Shown: positions 1 to 9,361, numbered from the stretch's first letter. The stretch: DNA of 64,000 bases from an uncultured Bacteroides sp. (GCA_958453305.1 CAUDXH010000007.1:25195-89194), one strand, 5' to 3'. Notes: generated from the letters alone by a model not told the origin. Numbers and translations are program-made.

Positions 1-140
1 CGTGCTTCCTCTGCATCCAGCTCATTGCATAATTCAGCGATGTCGGCAGGATGCAGGTCTTTCAATATATATTTGAGCTGATCAGCATCTTTTTTCTCAA
101 TCAGTTCTGATACCTCTTTCAGTAAATCCTCATTACTCAT
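1..140 (-). CDS. mgtE: Magnesium transporter MgtE, N-terminal fragment (runs off window)
   Basis: Only the first 46 codons are inside the window. The peptide begins MSNEDLLKEVSELIEKKDAD and continues with an LHPADIAEL stretch, which is typical of the N-terminal superhelical (MgtE_N) domain that senses cytosolic Mg2+. The start codon overlaps the ksgA stop in an ATGA arrangement (ATG at 140-138, TGA at 139-137), so the two are probably co-transcribed and translationally coupled. The transmembrane pore domain and CBS domains lie outside the window and could not be checked. The identification is by motif resemblance. Confidence 0.75.
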   Translation of the reverse strand, partial: MSNEDLLKEVSELIEKKDADQLKYILKDLHPADIAELCNELDAEEA

Positions 141-922
141 GCTTGTAAGGCTTTTTCTACTCGATTGGTTAGTTCAATGAAATCTTCTACAGAAAGTTGT
201 TCCGGGCGTTTGTTGAAAATGGGGTCTGCACTCAGCGGATTGGTTTTGTCCAAGATGCTTGCAATGGAGTTACGCAGCGTCTTGCGGCGTTGGTTAAAGG
301 TGGTCTTCACAATCTGTTTGAACAGCTTTTCATTGCATCCCAGTTCCCGGGTACTGTTTCGTGTCATGCGGATAACCGCGCTTTTTACCTTCGGGGGCGG
401 ATTGAAAACGTGTTCATGTACGGTAAACAGATATTCTACGCTATACCATGCCTGAATCAGTACGCTTAAAATGCCGTAGGTTTTGTTTCCGGGGCGGGCA
501 GCAATGCGTTCTGCCACTTCTTTCTGTATCATTCCCGTACAGCATGGAATCAGGTCTTTGTAGTCGAGCATTTTAAAGAAAATCTGACTGGATATGTTAT
601 ACGGATAATTCCCGGTAAGTACGAACGGCTGATTACCGAACAGTTCGGAAAGGTTCATTTTCAGAAAGTCCTGTTCGATGATGTTGTCTCCCAGTTGAGG
701 GAAGTTTTCCTTGAGGTAGGCTACCGATTCGAAGTCAAGTTCCACTACTTTTACCGGACGCTCTTTGCGCAGAAGATATTGGGTCAGTACACCCATGCCC
801 GGTCCCACTTCCAATACGGGAATATCGGGGCAGGTATCTATCGTGTCGGCAATATCCTGTGCCACTTGCAGGTCTTTCAAGAAATGTTGTCCTAAAAACT
901 TTTTGGGTTTAACTAATTTCAT
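137..922 (-). CDS. ksgA: 16S rRNA (adenine1518/1519-N6)-dimethyltransferase KsgA
   Basis: The 261-aa product has the usual length for RsmA/KsgA, which dimethylates two adjacent adenines in helix 45 of 16S rRNA late in 30S assembly, using S-adenosylmethionine. Visible motifs are the family N-terminus KKFLGQHFLKD (residues 7-17), the SAM-binding LEVGPGMG (37-44) and the catalytic-pocket GNYPYN (104-109, the N/D-P-P-Y/F-type motif). The C-terminal part has the expected FNQRRKTLRNS stretch. A minus-strand TACCTTTG box lies at 991-984. The stop codon overlaps the start of mgtE by ATGA. Confidence 0.97.
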   Translation of the reverse strand: MKLVKPKKFLGQHFLKDLQVAQDIADTIDTCPDIPVLEVGPGMGVLTQYLLRKERPVKVVELDFESVAYLKENFPQLGDNIIEQDFLKMNLSELFGNQPFVLTGNYPYNISSQIFFKMLDYKDLIPCCTGMIQKEVAERIAARPGNKTYGILSVLIQAWYSVEYLFTVHEHVFNPPPKVKSAVIRMTRNSTRELGCNEKLFKQIVKTTFNQRRKTLRNSIASILDKTNPLSADPIFNKRPEQLSVEDFIELTNRVEKALQA

Positions 923-955
923 TCCGTAAAATTTAAGTTTATTCAGTCAAGATAT

Positions 956-991
956 TATCTTTGCATCTCATCTTTGTATCATGCAAAGGTA
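956..991. promoter_or_regulatory. Divergent promoter region for ksgA and the YbhN-like gene
   Basis: Two Bacteroides-type -7 elements face away from each other. TATCTTTG at 956-963 reads rightward, and CAAAGGTA at 984-991 (TACCTTTG on the minus strand) reads leftward to ksgA. No clear -33 TTTG was found for either, so the start sites are inferred. Confidence 0.5.
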
Positions 992-1020
992 AGCATTAAT
1001 TCTTAAATATACGGATTGTT

Positions 1021-2025
1021 TTGAAACGAACTGAATTAAAAAGAGTATTAAATAAAGGTTTCCAAATTGTGTTGCCGTTGCTCTTGGGGGCAGCTATTTT
1101 GCTTTGGACTTATCATGACTTTGATTTTCACCGTGTCCGCAGCGTCCTTGCCGGGGGAATGAACTACGGGTGGATGTTATTTTCGCTGGTCTTTGGCATA
1201 TTGGGCCATCTGTTCCGTGGATGGCGCTGGAAGCTGACTTTGGCTCCTTTGGGGGAACATCCCCGTTCTGCCAACTGCGTCTATGCTGTTTTTATTTCCT
1301 ACGCTGCCAATCTGGTGCTTCCCCGTGTGGGAGAGGTGTCCCGTTGTGGAGTACTTTCCAAATACGAAGGCGTTTCTTTTTCCAAATCATTGGGCACGGT
1401 TGTGACCGAACGCCTGATTGATACGCTTTGTGTGGGATTGATCACGGGCTGTACGCTCCTGCTGCAGTCGGGGGTTTTTGCCGATTTCTTTGAAAAGACG
1501 GGAACCGATGTCTCTTTCTTGAAAGGCTTGTTTGCTTCGACCAATTTTTATATTACGCTGATATGTATTTTTTCGGCTTTGCTGCTGGCTTTCTTTCTGT
1601 TCCGTAATCTGACTGTGTTTGCCAAGGTACGTGGTGTTTTGGGGGATATATGGACAGGATGCCTTTCTTTACGTAAGGTGCAGAATCCTCCTCTTTTCCT
1701 TATTTATACAATAGGTATTTGGGCCTGTTACTTTTTTCAGTTCTATGTAAGCTTGTTCTGTTTCGATTTTTCGGCAGGCTTAGACTGGATGGCTGCTTTG
1801 GTATTGTTCGTAGTGGGCAGTATTGCAGTGGCAGTTCCCACTCCAAACGGGGCAGGACCCTGGCACTTTGCCGTGATTACCATGATGATGATGTATGGGG
1901 TAGGGAAAGACGATGCCGGAATATTTGCACTTTTAGTGCACGGAATTCAAACCTTTTTATTAATTTTGTTAGGTATTTATGGATTAGTGGCTTTGCCGCT
2001 GATAAATAAGAAACATACATTTTAA
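1021..2025 (+). CDS. YbhN/UPF0104-type integral membrane protein (lysylphosphatidylglycerol synthase TM-region family)
   Basis: The 334-aa product is a polytopic inner-membrane protein with about eight hydrophobic segments, matching the flippase-like domain family related to the membrane half of MprF. Features include an R-W-R-W-K-L-T-L-like stretch after the second helix, NLVLPRVGEVSR near residues 100-110 and VPTPNGAGPWHF near residue 280, which are conserved-looking in this family. The start is TTG at 1021: there is an in-frame stop just upstream (997-999) and the next ATG (1159) would remove the first helix. The family is suspected to move lipids across membranes; the substrate here is unknown. 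Confidence 0.8.
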   Translation: MKRTELKRVLNKGFQIVLPLLLGAAILLWTYHDFDFHRVRSVLAGGMNYGWMLFSLVFGILGHLFRGWRWKLTLAPLGEHPRSANCVYAVFISYAANLVLPRVGEVSRCGVLSKYEGVSFSKSLGTVVTERLIDTLCVGLITGCTLLLQSGVFADFFEKTGTDVSFLKGLFASTNFYITLICIFSALLLAFFLFRNLTVFAKVRGVLGDIWTGCLSLRKVQNPPLFLIYTIGIWACYFFQFYVSLFCFDFSAGLDWMAALVLFVVGSIAVAVPTPNGAGPWHFAVITMMMMYGVGKDDAGIFALLVHGIQTFLLILLGIYGLVALPLINKKHTF

Positions 2026-2077
2026 GTTCTTTTTAAAAAACTTACCTACTTACTTATAAACTCAAAAACTTAATCAA

Positions 2078-3535
2078 ATGAGTGAAATCCTTTCTTTAGC
2101 TCCACAGAATGTGTGGAAACATTTTTATTCGTTGACTCAGATTCCCCGTCCGTCGGGCCATCTGGAAAAAATTCAGGCATTCTTACTTGACTTCGGTAAG
2201 CATGTAGGTGTAGAATCTTCTATGGATGAGGCTGGAAATATCATTTACCGTAAACCGGCTACTCCGGGCATGGAAAACCGCAAGACAGTTATTTTGCAGG
2301 CACACATGGATATGGTTCCGCAGAAAAATAAAGAAACGGAACATGACTTTGTGAATGATCCGATTCAGACTTATATCGACGGTGAGTGGGTAAAGGCTAA
2401 AGGTACAACCCTCGGTTCGGATAACGGAATGGGGGTAGCTGCTATCATGGCAGTGATGGAAGACAAGACCTTGAAGCATGGTCCGCTGGTTGCCTTGATT
2501 ACCTCTGATGAAGAGACCGGTATGTATGGCGCATTCGGATTGAAGCCGGGAGAAATAGAAGCTGATATTTTGCTGAACCTTGATTCGGAAGATGAAGGAG
2601 AATTGTATATCGGATGTGCAGGAGGTGAAGACCTCACTGCTACCTTGGAATATAAGGAAGAAGAAACCGACCCTGAAGATGTTGCCTTGAAAGTGACGCT
2701 GAAAGGTTTGCGCGGCGGTCATTCAGGTATCCAGATTGGCTGGGGGCACGCCAATGCCAATAAGCTGATGGCCCGTTTCATGAATCAGGTGATTACTTAC
2801 GATGAGGCTTGCCTTGTTTCATGGGAAGGCGGTAACATGCGTAATGCCATTCCGCGTGAATGTGAGGTAGTGATTACTGTTCCGGCTTCGGAAGTAGACG
2901 ATGTATTGGCATTTGTAGGCGAATGTGAGCAGGTTTGGCGTGATGAGTTTGCTACGATTGAAGACAATATCACGTTTACAGCCGAACGGGTGGAATTGCC
3001 CAAGTTGATGGTTCCGGAAGAAATTCGTGACAACTTGGTTGATGCCATCTTCGCTTGTCCGAACGGAGTAGAACGTTATATCCCGACCATCCCTGATACC
3101 GTGGAAACCTCTTCCAACTTGGCGATTGTAGAAATCGGCGGCGGAAAGGCAGCAGTGAAGGTATTGACCCGCAGTGCCCGCGACTCGATGAAAGACTATC
3201 GCAATACAGCCATCGAAAGCTGCTTCTCTATGGCAGGAATGCAGGTGGTTCGTTCAGGCGGTTATTCCGGATGGGAACCCGATGTAAACTCTCCGATTCT
3301 TCGTGCCATGAAAGAGTCTTACAAGGCACAGTTTGGTGAAACTCCGGCAGTAAAAGTTATCCATGCCGGTTTGGAATGCGGTATCATCGGTGCGGTTATT
3401 CCGGGACTGGATATGATTTCCTTCGGTCCTACGTTGCAATGTCCGCACACACCCGAAGAACGTTGCAACATCCTGACCGTGAAGAAGTTCTATGACTTCC
3501 TCGTGGCTACGCTGGAAAATACGCCGGTGAAATAA
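2078..3535 (+). CDS. pepD: Aminoacyl-histidine dipeptidase (M20 family, PepD-like)
   Basis: This 485-aa cytosolic di-zinc peptidase cleaves Xaa-His and other dipeptides. Metal-site signatures of family M20 are readable: HMDMVPQ (76-82), SDNGMG (114-119) and DEETGM (144-149), with the dimerisation-domain GGHSG near residue 214. The length matches E. coli PepD (about 485 aa). It sits 52 nt after the membrane protein with no obvious promoter between, so read-through is possible. The leader contains an AT-rich ACTCAAAAACTT motif. A strong hairpin terminator follows at 3566-3614. Confidence 0.94.
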   Translation: MSEILSLAPQNVWKHFYSLTQIPRPSGHLEKIQAFLLDFGKHVGVESSMDEAGNIIYRKPATPGMENRKTVILQAHMDMVPQKNKETEHDFVNDPIQTYIDGEWVKAKGTTLGSDNGMGVAAIMAVMEDKTLKHGPLVALITSDEETGMYGAFGLKPGEIEADILLNLDSEDEGELYIGCAGGEDLTATLEYKEEETDPEDVALKVTLKGLRGGHSGIQIGWGHANANKLMARFMNQVITYDEACLVSWEGGNMRNAIPRECEVVITVPASEVDDVLAFVGECEQVWRDEFATIEDNITFTAERVELPKLMVPEEIRDNLVDAIFACPNGVERYIPTIPDTVETSSNLAIVEIGGGKAAVKVLTRSARDSMKDYRNTAIESCFSMAGMQVVRSGGYSGWEPDVNSPILRAMKESYKAQFGETPAVKVIHAGLECGIIGAVIPGLDMISFGPTLQCPHTPEERCNILTVKKFYDFLVATLENTPVK

Positions 3536-3565
3536 AGAGGTTATTTTGATTTTGTAATAAGAAGT

Positions 3566-3614
3566 AGTGCCAAAGACTTGATTGGATAGCAATCAGGACT
3601 TTGGCACTTTTTAT
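3566..3614 (+). terminator. Rho-independent terminator after pepD
   Basis: The stem AGTGCCAAAG (3566-3575) pairs with CTTTGGCACT (3599-3608), extended inside by TTGATTG/CAATCA, and is followed by a T run. Confidence 0.85.
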
Positions 3615-3653
3615 TTGGATAATCATTGCAAATTGTACATGCTTGCATAAGAC

Positions 3654-4010
3654 TTATTTCACTATTTCTCCCTTATTATTGATAATCACTCCGTCTGGTT
3701 GGCAAAGGTACAGGTTTTTACCGATAGCCTCTATTGATGTGTATATGGGCGGAGTTACAGTCTTGCCGTTACGATTCAACAGCCCATAATAATCGGGAGT
3801 ATTGTAATTTCCGCTTCGAACCAAATATCGCTGGCAATTGGCTATCCCGTAAATTTTATTGTTAACATATTCATCATTGGCTGATTCTGTATTGTTACGG
3901 AGTTCCGTTGTTTTATACTGTAGATTGTTCACTTCGTCAATTACGAAGTTGATAACGATATGACCTTTATGGTCATACCTCCGGGCGATATGGTCAGCAT
4001 GCCGTAAAGT
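3654..4010 (-). pseudogene. WG-repeat protein remnant
   Basis: The minus strand encodes WG-repeat-like sequence, for example RRYDHKGHIVINF, then YYGLLNRNGKTVTPPIYTSI and VIINNKGEIVK. The open stretch of 92 codons (3654-3932) begins only at a GTG inside the repeat. The reading frame continues further upstream in the same phase to an in-frame TGA near 4010 with no start codon. It therefore looks like the C-terminal end of a larger beta-repeat protein that has lost its beginning. Nothing indicates expression: it lies behind the tRNA-Lys terminator. Confidence 0.55.
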
Positions 4011-4030
4011 GCTTCAATTTGCAGTATGGA

Positions 4031-4069
4031 TAAAAAGAAAAACCGCTGATAATACTTGATTATCAGCGG
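4031..4069 (-). terminator. Terminator of tRNA-Lys transcript
   Basis: A perfect 11-bp stem CCGCTGATAAT (4043-4053) / ATTATCAGCGG (4059-4069) is followed, on the minus strand, by a T-rich run (4042-4031). Confidence 0.85.
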
Positions 4070-4081
4070 TCTTTGTTTGAG

Positions 4082-4154
4082 TGATCCGCCTGGGGCTCGA
4101 ACCCAGGACCCCAACATTAAAAGTGTTGTGCTCTACCTGCTGAGCTAGCGAATC
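4082..4154 (-). tRNA. tRNA-Lys (anticodon UUU)
   Basis: The 73-nt cloverleaf can be folded by eye. The acceptor stem is GATTCGC/GCGGATC with discriminator A, the D stem GCTC/GAGC, and the anticodon stem CAACA/TGTTG with loop CTTTTAA (TTT at positions 34-36). The T stem is CTGGG/CCCAG with loop TTCGAGC. CCA is not encoded. A terminator follows immediately downstream. Confidence 0.97.
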
Positions 4155-4243
4155 AAACCTGCGTTGCATTCATTTCCTGATTGCGAGTGCAAAGGTATGC
4201 GTTTTGGTTGAAACTACCAAATGTTACAGCGGTTTTTTTTGAA

Positions 4244-5392
4244 TTATTTTTCCTCCTTTTTGCTATTGTTTTGATTTTCAGTAGGTATTTGCTCTGATAA
4301 AAAATCAAGATCTTTTCGCCGGATATACTTTTGGTAATAGGAAAGTAAGAGGGTGGTGCAAGGAAGTGCGATAATCATTCCCAGCATTCCCATCAGCGAA
4401 CCCCAGATGGAGAGGGAAAGCAAGATGATAGCAGGGTTTAATCCAGTGATTTTTCCCATAATTTTAGGTACAAGGAAAGCATCTTGTATGAGCTGAACGA
4501 TACAGAATACCAGCAGGGCTGAGCCTATAATCCACCAGAAATTCTCGCCTGTATCGGCTGCTTTAAGCAATGCCAGCAGAATGGTAGGAACAAATCCGAT
4601 GATTTGCAGATAAGGAACCATGTTGAGCAGTCCGATGAAAAGTCCCAGTCCGATAGCGAGGGGGAAGTCTATAATTAAAAAGCCGATGCTGAATAATACC
4701 CCTACACAAAACGCAACAACAGCCTGTCCGCGGAAATACCGGTTCATGCTGTCTTTGATGTCTGTAGTCAGTTTGATGGTCTTGTCGCGGTGCTTGGCAG
4801 GAAGCAGGGTTATCCATCCGTTGGCTATCTGTTCATAGTCGAGCAAGATAAAAAACAGGTAAAGCAGCATGATGAATACGGTAATCAGTGCCAGTACGAT
4901 ATTATAGGATGTAGAAATCAGATTCCACATTTGCGGTACCAGTTTCTGGAAAGCCGTCATCACATTTTCTGCATTCAGGGTATCCTTCAGCCAGACGGGG
5001 TCAATGTTTTCACGCAGAAACTGGGTGATGGTCTTCGGGATAGACGCTCCTCCGTTTCCTTCGATGAAGTAGACTTCAATCAGATGTTTGAGGCGGATAC
5101 ATTCATCTATCATGGGAGGGATGAAAAACCAGCATGCTCCGGCTCCTGCAATCAGGAGGGTGAGCATCACTGCTATGATGGCAATCACCCGGTTTTTCAT
5201 GTGTAGCTTGTTCTGGTAGAAAGTGACCATCGGATAGGTTAGATAGGCTATCAGCCATGCCATGAAAAAAGGCAATAGCACTCCGCTGAGGCGTTTCAGC
5301 AGGTAGAGTAGGGCGATGATAACCGCTCCGCTCAACACCCCTCGGATAAAACTGTCGAATGTGATTTTTTTCTGGTTAAGCATCGTGGGCAT
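4244..5392 (-). CDS. AI-2E family transporter (PerM-like permease)
   Basis: The product is a polytopic membrane protein of the AI-2E/PerM family (about 380 aa when started at ATG 5392, [12 protein letters not shown]...). Hydrophobic segments occur in two N-terminal pairs and a C-terminal cluster containing [14 protein letters not shown] and [23 protein letters not shown] sequence, which is the family hallmark. The open frame extends further upstream inside tdk, but those codons are tdk in another frame, so I use ATG 5392 (5383 is the alternative). It overlaps the tdk stop by 17 nt, which points to one operon. The transported substrate is unknown; the family includes autoinducer-2 exporters and Na+/H+ antiporters. 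Confidence 0.85.
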   Translation of the reverse strand: MPTMLNQKKITFDSFIRGVLSGAVIIALLYLLKRLSGVLLPFFMAWLIAYLTYPMVTFYQNKLHMKNRVIAIIAVMLTLLIAGAGACWFFIPPMIDECIRLKHLIEVYFIEGNGGASIPKTITQFLRENIDPVWLKDTLNAENVMTAFQKLVPQMWNLISTSYNIVLALITVFIMLLYLFFILLDYEQIANGWITLLPAKHRDKTIKLTTDIKDSMNRYFRGQAVVAFCVGVLFSIGFLIIDFPLAIGLGLFIGLLNMVPYLQIIGFVPTILLALLKAADTGENFWWIIGSALLVFCIVQLIQDAFLVPKIMGKITGLNPAIILLSLSIWGSLMGMLGMIIALPCTTLLLSYYQKYIRRKDLDFLSEQIPTENQNNSKKEEK

Positions 5393-5984
5393 TTTTTTGT
5401 TCTTCGGCTCTTGCTTTTTGGTAGCAGCAACGGCAAAGAGGTTCATATTCTTCTTTTTCACCGAGAAGTACCCGGCGTTCATTGGCTACAGTGCGGTGTG
5501 ATACATAGGCCAGATTTCCGCATTTCACGCAAATGGCATGTACTTTTGTCACTTCATCTGCCACTGCGCAAAGGGCAGGAATGGGACCGAAGGGAAGTCC
5601 TTTGAAGTCCATGTCAAGTCCGGCTATGATAACGCGCACTCCCCGGTTGGCAAGTTCATTGCATACTTCCACTAATCCTTCATCAAAAAATTGGGCTTCA
5701 TCAATGCCTACCACATCAATTTCGGAGGCAAGCAGCAAGATGCTGGCTGAACTGCTGACGGGTGTAGACGGGATGGAACGGTTGTCGTGTGATACCACTT
5801 CTTCTTCTGAATAGCGGGTATCAATGGCGGGTTTGAATATCTCTACCCGTTGGCGCGCAAAGGTGGCTCGTTTCAACCTGCGTATCAGTTCTTCGGTCTT
5901 TCCGGAAAACATGGAACCGCAGATTACTTCTATTCGTCCTTTCCGGCAGGTTTCATCTCGATGAGCTTCTGAAAATAGAACCAT
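5376..5984 (-). CDS. tdk: Thymidine kinase
   Basis: The 202-aa type II thymidine kinase phosphorylates thymidine with ATP in the dTTP salvage pathway. The Walker A sequence GSMFSGKT is at residues 23-30 and DEAQF (the Mg/Walker B region) at 95-99. The structural zinc site is formed by C152/C155 and C184/C187. The length is normal for the bacterial family. A minus-strand TACATTTG box at 6105-6098 is a plausible promoter. It is the first gene of a two-gene unit with the AI-2E-type permease. Confidence 0.96.
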   Translation of the reverse strand: MVLFSEAHRDETCRKGRIEVICGSMFSGKTEELIRRLKRATFARQRVEIFKPAIDTRYSEEEVVSHDNRSIPSTPVSSSASILLLASEIDVVGIDEAQFFDEGLVEVCNELANRGVRVIIAGLDMDFKGLPFGPIPALCAVADEVTKVHAICVKCGNLAYVSHRTVANERRVLLGEKEEYEPLCRCCYQKARAEEQKNAHDA

Positions 5985-6097
5985 ATGATTTAGTTTTTTA
6001 GTTTTTAGTTATAAGCTTTTAACTCGTTAAGAAAAAAGAAAACGTATTTCTTGAAAGCCTGAACAACATTTGAACGGACTCTTAATTGATTGAATTA

Positions 6098-6105
6098 CAA
6101 ATGTA
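6098..6105 (-). promoter_or_regulatory. -7 box of tdk promoter
   Basis: TACATTTG on the minus strand fits TAnnTTTG. No clear -33 element was seen. Confidence 0.45.
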
Positions 6106-6262
6106 CGATGTTGTTTTTGAATGAGCGAATGATTTTAGTTTTTTCTTTCCTCATTGCCTGATAGAGCATGGAAACCTGTACGGCGGCGGTTTGCTAATTC
6201 CTCCGACTCACAAACAAGTGTTAAAAATTAACCAAATAGCGACGGTGGATGCAAAAACTTTC

Positions 6263-6270
6263 TATCTTTG
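6263..6270 (+). promoter_or_regulatory. -7 box of rsmI promoter
   Basis: TATCTTTG lies 22 nt before the ATG at 6293. The short leader supports that start rather than the upstream codons of the open frame. Confidence 0.55.
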
Positions 6271-6292
6271 TTCAAATAAGAAAGATAGAAAT

Positions 6293-6964
6293 ATGGGAAA
6301 ACTCTACGTGGTACCTACTCCGGTGGGTAATTTGGAGGATATGACGTTCCGGGCAATCCGGATTCTGAAAGAAGCCGATTTGATATTGGCAGAAGATACG
6401 CGTACCTCGGGTATATTGCTGAAGCATTTTGAAATAAAGAATGCCATGCAGTCGCACCATAAGTTTAATGAACATAAAACGGTGGAAAGTATTGTGGCGC
6501 GTATTCAGGCAGGCGAAACGGTTGCCTTGATTTCCGATGCCGGTACGCCGGGTATCTCTGATCCGGGCTTTCTGGTGGTGCGTGAATGCGTCAAAAACGG
6601 GATTGAAGTGCAATGCCTTCCGGGAGCTACAGCTTTTGTTCCGGCATTGGTTTCTTCGGGATTACCCGACGAGCGTTTCTGTTTTGAAGGTTTCCTCCCG
6701 CAGAAAAAAGGACGTATGACGCGGCTGAATGCCTTGAAAGATGAAAAGCGTACGATGATTTTTTATGAATCGCCTTACCGGTTAGTGAAAACATTGACCC
6801 AGTTTGCAGAAGTATTTGGTCCGGACCGTCCGGTTTCGGTATGCCGTGAAATCTCTAAGATTCATGAGGAAAGCGTGCGTGGCACTTTGGCTGAAGTGAT
6901 TGCTCACTTTACGGCTACTGAGCCGAGAGGAGAAATCGTGATTGTGTTAGGAGGAGGGGAATAG
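6293..6964 (+). CDS. rsmI: 16S rRNA (cytidine1402-2'-O)-methyltransferase RsmI
   Basis: This SAM-dependent enzyme of the tetrapyrrole-methylase (SPOUT-unrelated) fold 2'-O-methylates C1402 of 16S rRNA. The start at 6293 gives the canonical N-terminus MGKLYVVPTPVGNLEDMTFR and 223 aa. The open frame extends back to 6191, but the -7 promoter box lies inside that extension. Other landmarks are LAEDTRTSG, SDAGTPGISDPG and FEGFLPQKKG, all characteristic of RsmI/YraL. It is a single gene with its own promoter. Confidence 0.95.
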   Translation: MGKLYVVPTPVGNLEDMTFRAIRILKEADLILAEDTRTSGILLKHFEIKNAMQSHHKFNEHKTVESIVARIQAGETVALISDAGTPGISDPGFLVVRECVKNGIEVQCLPGATAFVPALVSSGLPDERFCFEGFLPQKKGRMTRLNALKDEKRTMIFYESPYRLVKTLTQFAEVFGPDRPVSVCREISKIHEESVRGTLAEVIAHFTATEPRGEIVIVLGGGE

Positions 6965-7026
6965 AACGGAAAGGCTGGGGATGGATGCCTCATGTTTTGC
7001 ATATTCCAATCAGGGAACTTGCCTTA

Positions 7027-7090
7027 CTTAAAAAACGGATAAACTCAAAAACTAATAAACTCAAAGAACTCAAAACTAATAAAAACTAAT
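7027..7090 (+). repeat. AT-rich direct-repeat leader (ACTCAAAAACT type)
   Basis: Imperfect copies of AAACTCAAAAACTAATAA follow each other directly upstream of the lipoprotein ATG. Similar tracts occur at about 2040-2075, 5990-6025 (complement), 29710-29815, 35278-35330 (complement) and 39838-39872. Confidence 0.6.
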
Positions 7091-7095
7091 TGCGT

Positions 7096-7950
7096 ATGAA
7101 AAAAGTTGTGTTATCTGCATTATGTGCAGCCGCTTTATTGGCTTCATGTACGAATACGGGAAATAATCGGGGTGGACTTCAAGCTGAGAACGATTCGTTG
7201 AAGCAGGAATTGACAAACCGCAATGCTGAATTAGATGATATCATGGCTTCATTTAATGAAATTCAGGAAGGATTCCGTGAAATCAATGAAGCTGAAAACC
7301 GGGTAGATTTGGGAAACGGTACTTTGGAAAGTAAATCATCGGCAGAGAAGATAAAAGAAGATATCCGCTTTATCAGCCAGAAACTGAAAGATAACCGTGA
7401 GCAAATTGCTAAGCTGGAAAAACAGTTGCAGAACAGTTCATACCAGTCGGCACAGTTGAAGAAGGCGATTAAGAACTTGACTGCCGAACTCAATGCCAAG
7501 CAGCAGCAGATAGAAACCTTGCAGTCAGAGTTGGCTGCTAAAAACATCCGTATCGCAGAACTGGATGAGGCTGTTGTTGATTTACACCGTAACGTGGATG
7601 AACTGAGTGCCGAAAACGAAGTGAAAACCAAGACTGTGGAAGCACAGGATAAGGCTTTGAATATGGCTTGGTATGTGTTTGGTACGAAATCGGAACTGAA
7701 AGATCAGAAGATATTGAAGCGCGGTGAAGTGCTGAAGGACAATGAATTCAATAAGGATTATTTCACTCAGATTGATATCCGGAAAGATAAGGAAATCAAA
7801 TTATACTCTAAGCGTGCAGACCTGCTGACCACGCATCCGCAAGGTTCGTATGTATTAGAGAAAGACGATAAGGGACAGTTGACCTTGAAGGTAACCGATC
7901 CTACTGCTTTCTGGAGTGTATCCCGTTATCTGGTCATTCAGGTTCGCTAA
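7096..7950 (+). CDS. Coiled-coil outer/inner-membrane lipoprotein, function unknown
   Basis: The product is about 284 aa from ATG 7096; the frame opens at a TTG six bases earlier. A type II signal peptide ends in LLASC, with the lipid-attachment cysteine at about residue 18. Residues 30-180 are a long charged heptad-rich coiled coil (LKQELTNRNAELDD..., IETLQSELAAKNIRIAELDE). After that comes a compact C-terminal domain with VFGTKSELKDQKIL and SVSRYLVIQVR-like strands. I recognise it as a common Bacteroides secreted coiled-coil lipoprotein but cannot name a function. It is monocistronic and followed by a terminator. Confidence 0.8.
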   Translation: MKKVVLSALCAAALLASCTNTGNNRGGLQAENDSLKQELTNRNAELDDIMASFNEIQEGFREINEAENRVDLGNGTLESKSSAEKIKEDIRFISQKLKDNREQIAKLEKQLQNSSYQSAQLKKAIKNLTAELNAKQQQIETLQSELAAKNIRIAELDEAVVDLHRNVDELSAENEVKTKTVEAQDKALNMAWYVFGTKSELKDQKILKRGEVLKDNEFNKDYFTQIDIRKDKEIKLYSKRADLLTTHPQGSYVLEKDDKGQLTLKVTDPTAFWSVSRYLVIQVR

Positions 7951-7978
7951 ACTTTAGATACGAAGATTTATTTGTATG

Positions 7979-8033
7979 AAGAAAGCGGAGTTGCTGAGCG
8001 TTTAAAGCGTGGCAACTTCGCTTTCTTGCTTTT
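7979..8033 (+). terminator. Rho-independent terminator of the coiled-coil lipoprotein gene
   Basis: The 16-bp stem AAGAAAGCGGAGTTGC (7979-7994) / GCAACTTCGCTTTCTT (8012-8027) has one mismatch and is followed by a T-rich run. Confidence 0.85.
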
Positions 8034-8154
8034 TATCTTGCTGCCTTGTTGGCAGGCTGAGTTCTCACGAAAGGTGCATGAAGCATCTGGTGAATGGAGA
8101 GTTTGCCGGAGTACAAAAACGTCAAGGCATTCAGTTGTAAACGTCTTGATGAAT

Positions 8155-8200
8155 AAAAAAAATGTCCCGACGATTCTGTTGAAACGTCAGGACATTTTTT
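8155..8200. terminator. Bidirectional terminator between the lipoprotein gene and the minus-strand Sus locus
   Basis: The stem AAAAAATGTCCCGACG / CGTCAGGACATTTTTT carries T runs on both strands. It most likely ends the minus-strand susC-susD-lipoprotein transcript. No gene was found in 7951-8289. Confidence 0.85.
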
Positions 8201-8289
8201 ATGAAGTAATTCAAGCAAGGTATGTGTCAACTTACCTGTTTGAATCTGTTTGCAAGCAAGTCTCTGCCACTTGATTTACGGCTTGTTGC

Positions 8290-9312
8290 TTACTCTTCCT
8301 CAGCCGGAAAATCTACGCTGAATTTGGTTTCATTTTGAAACTTAGCGTCGTCTTTAGAGCTGAAACTGTCAGAACCGTTTGTTTTTTCGCTTTCTTCTAC
8401 TTTCTTCACCTTGTAGAACTTGCTGTTTGCCTTGTCTTCAGCATAGACGATTGAAGTAACGGTAAATTCTTTATTTTCCAGTGTAATGTCGATAAATTCA
8501 GCCATTACCGGAAGTTCCGCAGCTTCCACTTTTCCGTCTTTGCTGATATATACGGTTTGAGTCATACCGGTTTCAAATACCTTCGGCATGGTGATGTGAG
8601 CCGCCCCGTTGTTGTTGAAGAACTCGTCGCTCAGCAGCTGAGGGTTCTGGTTGTTTTTGTCAAGAACGAAATGTACGCTGGCTGCTCCGCCTTGAGCGAG
8701 CTGTACTTTTCCGAAGAGGTCTTCGATGCGTACCACGCTCTTTCCTTCACTTTGCGCACACTTTTCGTAATCGGTTGCCAACTGAAGTTTGGCGGGGAAG
8801 CTTTCATCTTCACCGGTCAGTTCCTTGGCAAGCTTGTCTGAAATACTGGTTGACAAGTAGTTTTCCCATGTATAATCTACACAGAAAGTTACATTCAAGT
8901 CGGTAAATCCATCCCCATAGATATGGTCTTTCTTTCCCTCGTTGATTTGCAGAGCCAATTTATCTACACGCTGGAATTCAGTAGACTTATATTCAACCTT
9001 CATGGCAGAAGCCTGTTTGCCTTCGGCAAAAGCAAACGAAGTGTTCATTCCTGAAAATACATTGTTTGTATTTTCAGTCATTTCAGCAGTCACAGTGACT
9101 GCTTTACCATCTGTTGCACGGTTCATTTGGACTACGAAGAAAGTAGAGTCCGGTCTTAGAACCGCAGTCTGTGAGCTTTTCGGAAAATAAGCACCGATGG
9201 CATTCGCATCAGCCTGTGGGCTTTCCAGTTCTGTATCTTCGTAATCGCTGCATCCGGTGAGCAGAGCTGCCGGAGTCATCAGCAATCCGAATAATAAAGT
9301 ATTTAATTTCAT
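8290..9312 (-). CDS. Sus-locus surface lipoprotein, function unknown
   Basis: The 340-aa lipoprotein has a signal peptide ending LLTGC (lipidated Cys near residue 21) and an acidic tether after it. Two or three beta-rich segments follow, including a Calx-beta/DUF4843-like pattern around residues 40-150 and a C-terminal half ending in a charged tail. It is the third gene of the minus-strand susC-susD unit, 49 nt after susD. In such loci this slot usually encodes a surface glycan- or ligand-binding lipoprotein, so that is my inference. If the upstream susC is silent (see the invertible segment), this gene should be off too. Confidence 0.7.
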   Translation of the reverse strand: MKLNTLLFGLLMTPAALLTGCSDYEDTELESPQADANAIGAYFPKSSQTAVLRPDSTFFVVQMNRATDGKAVTVTAEMTENTNNVFSGMNTSFAFAEGKQASAMKVEYKSTEFQRVDKLALQINEGKKDHIYGDGFTDLNVTFCVDYTWENYLSTSISDKLAKELTGEDESFPAKLQLATDYEKCAQSEGKSVVRIEDLFGKVQLAQGGAASVHFVLDKNNQNPQLLSDEFFNNNGAAHITMPKVFETGMTQTVYISKDGKVEAAELPVMAEFIDITLENKEFTVTSIVYAEDKANSKFYKVKKVEESEKTNGSDSFSSKDDAKFQNETKFSVDFPAEEE

Positions 9313-9361
9313 GACTTTTTTTCTTTTAGTTGTTTAACAGCTTTTTCTTGTTTCTTCTAAA

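Noticed and set aside
2183..2722. Minus-strand frame of 179 codons
   Set aside because: It is antisense to pepD, which has complete M20 motifs in the sense frame.
4082..4154. tRNA-Lys as an integration site for a mobile element
   Set aside because: The adjacent WG-repeat relic is the only odd neighbour. No duplicated tRNA 3' end or integrase lies nearby.
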